DNA from: an uncultured Flavobacteriaceae bacterium
Lineage (GTDB): Bacteria; Bacteroidota; Bacteroidia; Flavobacteriales; Flavobacteriaceae
Assembly (NCBI GenBank): GCA_947497245.1
Contig: CANMFO010000003.1
Coordinates: 496,001 to 560,000 of the forward strand
Direction of reading: 5' to 3'
DNA: 64,000 bases
Position numbers and translations under genes: made by a program
Shown here: positions 59,733-64,000 of the stretch, piece by piece
How the letters are laid out: each line of letters begins with the position of its first letter
Position numbering within the stretch: position 1 is the first letter of the stretch
Notes under the pieces: generated by a model
What the model saw: only the letters and a program-made list of their open reading frames with translations
The model's database searches: none
Told to the model about the DNA's origin: nothing

Positions 59733-59834
59733 ATTCCCGCCCGGGCGGGAATCCGTTCATCTTTGGTTCTAAAGTGAACCGGGGATGGTCCGTGTACCCA
59801 AGAGGGTACCCTTTAGATTTCCCGATGTAGGGAA
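59733..59834 (+). repeat. Cluster of palindromes in the leader of the HMA-MauE gene
   Basis: Three inverted repeats lie in 102 bases. First, ATTCCCGCCCGGGCGGGAAT (59733-59752), a perfect 20-base palindrome. Second, a nested pair: TCTAAAG (59768-59774) with CTTTAGA (59811-59817) enclosing GTACCC-aaga-GGGTAC (59794-59809). Third, TTCCC-gatgta-GGGAA (59819-59834). The first resembles short intergenic palindromic units found in many genomes. None has a T tract suited to termination. GTGAAC follows the outer arms twice. The region may be a folded 5' leader that controls the downstream gene, or a repeat insertion. Confidence 0.6.
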
Positions 59835-59858
59835 GTGAACATAAAATTAAAATTCATC

Positions 59859-60584
59859 ATGAAACACACTTATACAATTACCGGGATGCAGTGCGAGACC
59901 TGCGCGGGGTCCATCAGGGAACGATTGTCCGAAATCCCACAGGTCTCCCGGGTCGATGTCGACCTGGAGAGTTCAAGGGCGGAAATTTCCATGCAGGAGC
60001 ATGTCCCCCTACCTATTTTACAAACGGCCTTGCCCAATAAATATACCATTGCCGAAATGAGTGGCCAAAACAACGGCTCCGTACAGGGCGAAGCAACGGA
60101 AAAATCCAAACTACGACAATTGGGCCCACTATTTCTGATATTCTTCTATCTCTTGGCCGCTTGCTTCCTATTGAACTATTCCGATTGGGACAGCAAGGAG
60201 GCCATGCTTGATTTTATGGGGCTCTTCTATATCGTGTTCAGTTTTTTTAAGCTGCTCGACTTAAAGGGTTTTCCCGATAGTTTTCGGATGTACGATCCCT
60301 TGGCAAAGGCCATACCGGCCTACGGATGGGCATATCCGTTCTTGGAGGTGGTACTGGGGCTGCTGTTGTTGATGCGCTTTCAGGTTGCTGTTGCACTTGT
60401 TGCCACGGTCGTGATCTTGGGGATCACCACTTTCGGAGTGACCAAGACCCTACTGGATAAGAAGAGCATCCGCTGCGCCTGTTTGGGAACGGCCCTTAAA
60501 CTTCCCATGACGGAGGCTACCTTTATTGAAAACGCCATTATGCTCGTCATGGCACTGATCATGTTGGCCCAACATTATTTTTAG
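59859..60584 (+). CDS. HMA domain fused to MauE/DoxX-like membrane domain
   Basis: A 241-residue protein in two parts. Residues 1-65 are a heavy-metal-associated domain with the metal-binding loop GMQCETCAGSIRERL. From about 85 on it has four membrane helices of MauE/DoxX type, including DLKGFPDSFRMYDPLAKAIPAYGWAYPFLEVVLGLLLL, and a conserved CACLGTALKLPMTEATFIENAIM segment with a further Cys pair. The HMA domain should lie in the cytoplasm and give or take copper or a similar ion; the membrane part may handle thiol redox or the ion itself. The start at 59859 matches the HMA opening MKHTYTITGM. The TonB receptor gene follows after 11 bases. Confidence 0.85.
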   Translation: MKHTYTITGMQCETCAGSIRERLSEIPQVSRVDVDLESSRAEISMQEHVPLPILQTALPNKYTIAEMSGQNNGSVQGEATEKSKLRQLGPLFLIFFYLLAACFLLNYSDWDSKEAMLDFMGLFYIVFSFFKLLDLKGFPDSFRMYDPLAKAIPAYGWAYPFLEVVLGLLLLMRFQVAVALVATVVILGITTFGVTKTLLDKKSIRCACLGTALKLPMTEATFIENAIMLVMALIMLAQHYF

Positions 60585-60595
60585 AAAAGGAAAGG

Positions 60596-62836
60596 ATGAA
60601 AAAGTATACAATAATTGCCCAAATGGTACTATTGCCACTACTTTCCTTTTCACAGGAAAAGGTGGAGGGGATGGTCATGGAGGCGAATAGCACAAACAAA
60701 CATATTGGCCTGGCCGGCGCGAACGTGTATTGGATGGATTCCCAAATCGGGACCGTGACGAACGAAGAAGGATTGTTCAGCATTCCCTATTCGACGGAAT
60801 ACGATAAACTGATCATTAGTTTTGTGGGATTTCAGTCGGACACTTTGGAGGTCAACGGCCCCAAAATGCTGCACCACAGCCTGAAACCTTCCAATGAACT
60901 GGATGAAGTGGTCGTGGAGAAAAGACGGGACGCCGTCCAAAAGGCCTATTTCAGCTCGCGGAACGTCATTACGGTGAACAGCGCGGAACTTTTAAAGGCG
61001 GCCTGTTGCAATCTCTCGGAAAGTTTTGAGACCAACCCTGCCATCGATGTCAATTTTTCGGATGCCCTTACCGGTACCAAGCAAATTCAAATGTTGGGCC
61101 TTACCAGCCCGTATTTGCTCATCACCCAGGAAAATATCCCCATGGTACGCGGGGCTTCCCAAGCTTATGGATTGACCTTTACCCCCGGTACTTGGGTGGA
61201 GAGTATCCAAATCACCAAGGGAGCCGGGAGCGTGGTCAACGGATATGAGAGCATTTCCGGACAGATCAATACCGAACTGGTAAAGCCCTTGACCGATAAG
61301 ACGCTCTTTGTCAACGGATATGCCAATAGAAATGGTCGGTTGGAACTGAACACCCATTTCAACCGAAAGCTGACGGACAAACTTAGTACGGGACTTTACA
61401 TCCACGGAAACCGCAGGGACGCCAAGGAGGAAAGGAACGATGACGGTTTTTTGGATGCCCCTTTGGCGAATCAAATCAATATTATGAACCGTTGGCAGTA
61501 CCAAAACCCTGAATCGGGATGGGTAAGCTTTGTCAATGTGCGTTTTCTGAACGATGAAAAACAGGTGGGCCAAAGCAATTTTGATCCCACCCTTGATAGG
61601 TTGACCACCAATAGCTGGGGAAGCGAGATAGCCACCCGTAGGTTCGATTCCTCTGTCAAACTGGGGTATGTGTTTCCGGAAATGCCCTTTCAGAGCTTTG
61701 GATTTCAAGCGTCGTACAGCAATCACAAACAGGATTCCTACTACGGATTTAACCGATATGACATAGACCACCAAAGTGTGTATTCCAATCTTATTTTCAA
61801 TTCGATCATCGGAAATACCCAAAACAAGTTCAAAACGGGTATAACCCTGGCGCATGATGGCTATAAAGAAGGGGTCAATGCGATGGATTATGGGAGGACC
61901 GACAATTCTTTGGGGGCTTTTTTTGAGTATAGCTACGACGATTTGGAAAAAGTGAGCCTCACGGCCGGCCTGCGGGTGGACACGCACAATCGCTTGGGCA
62001 CTTTTATGACCCCAAGATTGCACATACGTTATTCCCCTTGGGAAAGAACGAGCCTTAGGGGCTCTTTGGGCCGGGGAAGGCGCGCGGCCAACATTTTTGC
62101 CGAGAACCAACAACTTTTCGGATCTTCCAGGGAAATTCTTTTGTCCGATGCGGGCGGACCGATATATGGCCTGGAACCAGAGGATGCCTGGAACTATGGG
62201 CTCAGCTTTTTGCAGGGATTCACACTTTTTGAAAGGCCGGGAAATGTAACGGTGGATTTTTATAGGACCGATTTTAAGAACCAGATCGTAGTGGATTGGG
62301 AGACCCCCGGGGCAGTGGCCTTCTACAATTTGGACGGACAAAGCTTTGCCAACAGCTTCCAATTGGAGGTGAACCATGAGATTCTGCAAAATTTGGAGCT
62401 TCGAACGGCCTATAAATTTTACGATGTCCGCACCGATTTCAAAAAGGGCCGGTTGCAAAAGCCATTGCAGGCAAAGCATCGCTTCTTTGCCAACTTGGGA
62501 TACGAAACAAAGATTCGGGAGAATGGCGGTCAATGGCGTTTCGATTATACCCTACATACCTTAGGGCGGCAACGCCTGCCCGATACCTCGACCAATCCGG
62601 AGGCATTTCAATTGCCCCGGAACTCCCCTTCCTATAGTCTGATGAACGCCCAGGTGACCAAGGTTTTCTCCAAGGCTGTTGAAGTATACGTGGGTGGGGA
62701 AAATTTGACTAATTTTACACAAAACAGCCCCGTTTTGGCATCGGAAGACCCCTTTGGTCCGTATTTTGATACCAGTATCGTATACGCCCCGATCATGGGC
62801 AGGATGTTTTATGGCGGATTTAGATATAAAATGTAA
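60596..62836 (+). CDS. TonB-dependent receptor of a metal-related subgroup
   Basis: A 746-residue outer-membrane receptor. After the signal (LLPLLSFSQ) comes a carboxypeptidase-regulatory-like beta domain (about 20-100), then the plug (about 105-225) and a 22-strand barrel ending GRMFYGGFRYKM. The plug carries an unusual Cys pair, LLKAACCNLSESFETNPAIDV, known to me from receptors beside HMA and HYC_CC_PP genes. It imports a scarce ligand, most likely a metal ion or chelate, using energy from TonB. It lies 11 bases after the HMA-MauE gene and 14 bases before the secreted HMA gene, so they form an operon. Ligand unknown; copper is a guess. Confidence 0.9.
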   Translation: MKKYTIIAQMVLLPLLSFSQEKVEGMVMEANSTNKHIGLAGANVYWMDSQIGTVTNEEGLFSIPYSTEYDKLIISFVGFQSDTLEVNGPKMLHHSLKPSNELDEVVVEKRRDAVQKAYFSSRNVITVNSAELLKAACCNLSESFETNPAIDVNFSDALTGTKQIQMLGLTSPYLLITQENIPMVRGASQAYGLTFTPGTWVESIQITKGAGSVVNGYESISGQINTELVKPLTDKTLFVNGYANRNGRLELNTHFNRKLTDKLSTGLYIHGNRRDAKEERNDDGFLDAPLANQINIMNRWQYQNPESGWVSFVNVRFLNDEKQVGQSNFDPTLDRLTTNSWGSEIATRRFDSSVKLGYVFPEMPFQSFGFQASYSNHKQDSYYGFNRYDIDHQSVYSNLIFNSIIGNTQNKFKTGITLAHDGYKEGVNAMDYGRTDNSLGAFFEYSYDDLEKVSLTAGLRVDTHNRLGTFMTPRLHIRYSPWERTSLRGSLGRGRRAANIFAENQQLFGSSREILLSDAGGPIYGLEPEDAWNYGLSFLQGFTLFERPGNVTVDFYRTDFKNQIVVDWETPGAVAFYNLDGQSFANSFQLEVNHEILQNLELRTAYKFYDVRTDFKKGRLQKPLQAKHRFFANLGYETKIRENGGQWRFDYTLHTLGRQRLPDTSTNPEAFQLPRNSPSYSLMNAQVTKVFSKAVEVYVGGENLTNFTQNSPVLASEDPFGPYFDTSIVYAPIMGRMFYGGFRYKM

Positions 62837-62850
62837 ACCACTAAAATAAG

Positions 62851-63210
62851 ATGATGAAAAGAACAATGTTGGCACTGACCCTTTTATTGTGTTCCACGGT
62901 GATTTTTGCCCAGGAAAAGAATAAGAAAATGAATTTTGAGGTAGATGGCAAATGCGAAATGTGCAAGAAGCGCATAGAAAAAGCGGCCTTGGGCGTACCC
63001 GGGGTGAAATATGCCCTATGGGACATTCCCACGCACCAGCTGTCGCTGATCGTTGATGAAAGAAAAACAGATCCCATGAAGATAAAGACGGCTTTAGTGA
63101 CCGTGGGACACGATACCAAGGAACTGAAAGCCTCCGATGAGGCATATGCCAGTGTGCACCCCTGTTGTAAGTATCGGGAAGACGATACCGACGATAGCGA
63201 AAAGCACTAG
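62851..63210 (+). CDS. Secreted heavy-metal-associated (HMA) domain protein
   Basis: A 119-residue exported protein: signal ending STVIFAQ, then an HMA domain. The metal loop is VDGKCEMCKKRIEKAAL (CxxC) and the fold continues GVPGVKYALWDIPTHQLSLIVDE. An extra C-terminal HPCCKYR motif and a His at the end add potential metal ligands. It would bind copper or a related ion in the periplasm and may pass it between the TonB receptor and the inner-membrane HMA-MauE protein. A second ATG at 62854 is equally possible. A terminator follows at 63231, so this gene closes the operon. Confidence 0.88.
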   Translation: MMKRTMLALTLLLCSTVIFAQEKNKKMNFEVDGKCEMCKKRIEKAALGVPGVKYALWDIPTHQLSLIVDERKTDPMKIKTALVTVGHDTKELKASDEAYASVHPCCKYREDDTDDSEKH

Positions 63211-63230
63211 GGCAGGTCCCAAGAGTTTTA

Positions 63231-63263
63231 AACCCGCTTCCATGTTTGGATGCGGGTTTTTTT
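63231..63263 (+). terminator. Terminator of the metal locus operon
   Basis: AACCCGC and GCGGGTT form a 7-base stem with inner pairs TCCA/TGGA and are followed by seven T residues. It lies 21 bases after the secreted HMA gene and ends that transcript; the PepSY gene downstream must have its own promoter. Confidence 0.9.
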
Positions 63264-63360
63264 ATGGTGATAGATATACCAAGAGTCTTTAACTTGCGAT
63301 TTCTATTAGCAATAACCCTATATGGTCGATGCGGACCTTTAGGGACAATTCAGATGACCA

Positions 63361-64000
63361 ATGGTAAAAATTAAAACCGCTCTGAAAATTAGGAGGGCCC
63401 ATCGATATCTCGGACTTTTCCTGGGCATTCAGTTCGTGCTGTGGACCGCAAGTGGACTTTACTTCAGTTGGACGGATATCGATGAAATCCATGGAGATCA
63501 ATTTCGGAATACGGAAGCAATGCCAATGTCCTTTCAGGATTTGACCATTCCCCTGTTGGATGGCAAGGCGGGAATTACTTCCCTGGAGTTAAGGGAAATT
63601 GCAGGGGAACCTTATTACTGGATCAACGGATCTCAAATGGTGCATGCCCAAAGCGGGGTGCCCAAAAAGGGAATTACTGAAATGGAAGCCCTGGAGATTG
63701 CGCAAAGGAACGTATTGCCCGGACTGAAGGTGCAGGATGTACAGCGTATAGAAAAAGTTGGAAAGCACCACGAATACAGGGGCAGGTCCTTACCGGTCTA
63801 TGCCATTTCGTATGCATCGCCCGAAAACATCAAGGCCTATGTTTCGGCCACCGATGGTTCCTTCCAGACCCTGAGGCATCGCGACTGGCGGTGGTTCGAT
63901 TTTCTATGGATGACCCATACCATGGACTACCAGGGGAGAGACGATTTCAACACCACGGTCTTGCGCGCGTTTTCCCTTTTGGGACTGCTGACCGTTTTAA
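63361..64000 (+). CDS. PepSY-domain membrane protein (partial, cut by window end)
   Basis: The frame from ATG at 63361 stays open to the last base, giving 213 residues of a longer protein; the ORF track omits it because it has no stop. It opens MVKIKTALKIRRAHRYLGLFLGIQFVLWTASGLYFSW, a membrane helix typical of PepSY-associated TM proteins. A periplasmic part follows with PepSY-like repeats (GITEMEALEIAQRNVLPG, then PVYAISYASPENIKAYVSATDG) and RHRDWRWFDFLWMTHTMDY. Near the end a second helix starts. Such proteins often act as iron- or flavin-linked reductases near siderophore or metal receptors, which suits the location after the TonB receptor operon. The C-terminal domain, which would decide this, is missing. 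Confidence 0.82.
   Translation, partial: MVKIKTALKIRRAHRYLGLFLGIQFVLWTASGLYFSWTDIDEIHGDQFRNTEAMPMSFQDLTIPLLDGKAGITSLELREIAGEPYYWINGSQMVHAQSGVPKKGITEMEALEIAQRNVLPGLKVQDVQRIEKVGKHHEYRGRSLPVYAISYASPENIKAYVSATDGSFQTLRHRDWRWFDFLWMTHTMDYQGRDDFNTTVLRAFSLLGLLTVL

Noticed and set aside
60992-62533. 513-residue open frame on the minus strand opposite the TonB receptor
   Set aside because: It is fully antisense to an unmistakable receptor, has no recognisable domain and reflects the codon pattern of the real gene.

Overview
The window is a chromosomal segment of a bacterium of the phylum Bacteroidota, almost certainly family Flavobacteriaceae. The evidence is the density of typical flavobacterial families (GYDIA-type GHMP kinase next to class II HMG-CoA reductase, HYC_CC_PP protein, YwqK/MORN protein, DUF547 proteins, CNNM transporter behind lptC, S41 tail-specific protease), near absence of Shine-Dalgarno sequences, and repeated -7 promoter elements of the Bacteroidota type TAnnTTTG. 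By eye the base composition is moderately high for the family, in the style of Muricauda or Robiginitalea relatives; the genus cannot be fixed from this alone. No insertion sequence, prophage, integrase or CRISPR array was seen. Nearly all of the DNA is coding, in short operons.

Layout. 0.1-4.3 kb: an ECF42-type sigma factor and two family-2 glycosyltransferases with a YwqK-like protein. 4.4-9.3 kb: a divergent redox block, with a membrane polyferredoxin and FAD oxidoreductase facing a secreted DUF547 protein and an outer-membrane barrel. 9.3-12.4 kb: GH113 lipoprotein, unknown lipoprotein and a small Omp85-like protein. 12.6-15.2 kb: a two-subunit molybdenum hydroxylase (IorA/IorB type). 15.4-17.8 kb: a secreted amidase, a LolA-like secreted protein and a stand-alone WYL domain. 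17.9-21.5 kb: a group of genes of the kind found with arsenosugar synthesis (TIGR04282 and TIGR04283 glycosyltransferases, DUF547 lipoprotein, purine nucleoside phosphorylase, exported rhodanese), but without ArsS or ArsM in view. 21.6-26.8 kb: a GH32 lipoprotein back to back with a four-gene operon for a secreted nucleoside hydrolase, DinB protein, MtnK-like kinase and ADP-ribosylglycohydrolase lipoprotein.

27-35.8 kb: two tiny membrane-protein genes, tRNA-Phe with an unusual structured leader, then the operon coaX, outer-membrane protein, TPR protein, lptC, a 67-residue membrane protein and a CNNM transporter, followed by a PpiD-like chaperone. 35.8-44.5 kb: mevalonate-pathway pair, dipeptidyl peptidase IV with a peptide transporter (a peptide-scavenging pair), ComEC and an NlpC/P60 lipoprotein. 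44.6-51.4 kb: lpxB, a small membrane protein, surE, the S41 protease, msrA/msrB and a DNA/RNA endonuclease. 51.4-58.6 kb: the complete elongasome set rodA-mrdA-mreD-mreC-mreB behind purH. 58.7-64 kb: a GAF protein related to free-methionine sulfoxide reductase, then a metal-handling locus (HYC_CC_PP protein, HMA-MauE-like fusion, TonB-dependent receptor, secreted HMA protein and a PepSY membrane protein cut by the window end).

The most unusual items are the metal locus with a hairpin-rich leader, the tRNA-Phe leader with two mutually exclusive hairpins, the extracytoplasmic nucleoside/ADP-ribose salvage operon, the arsenosugar-type genes without their core enzymes, and several promoters whose -7 element sits 4-7 bases before the start codon, which suggests leaderless transcripts. 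All gene calls rest on reading the translations; no database search was possible.
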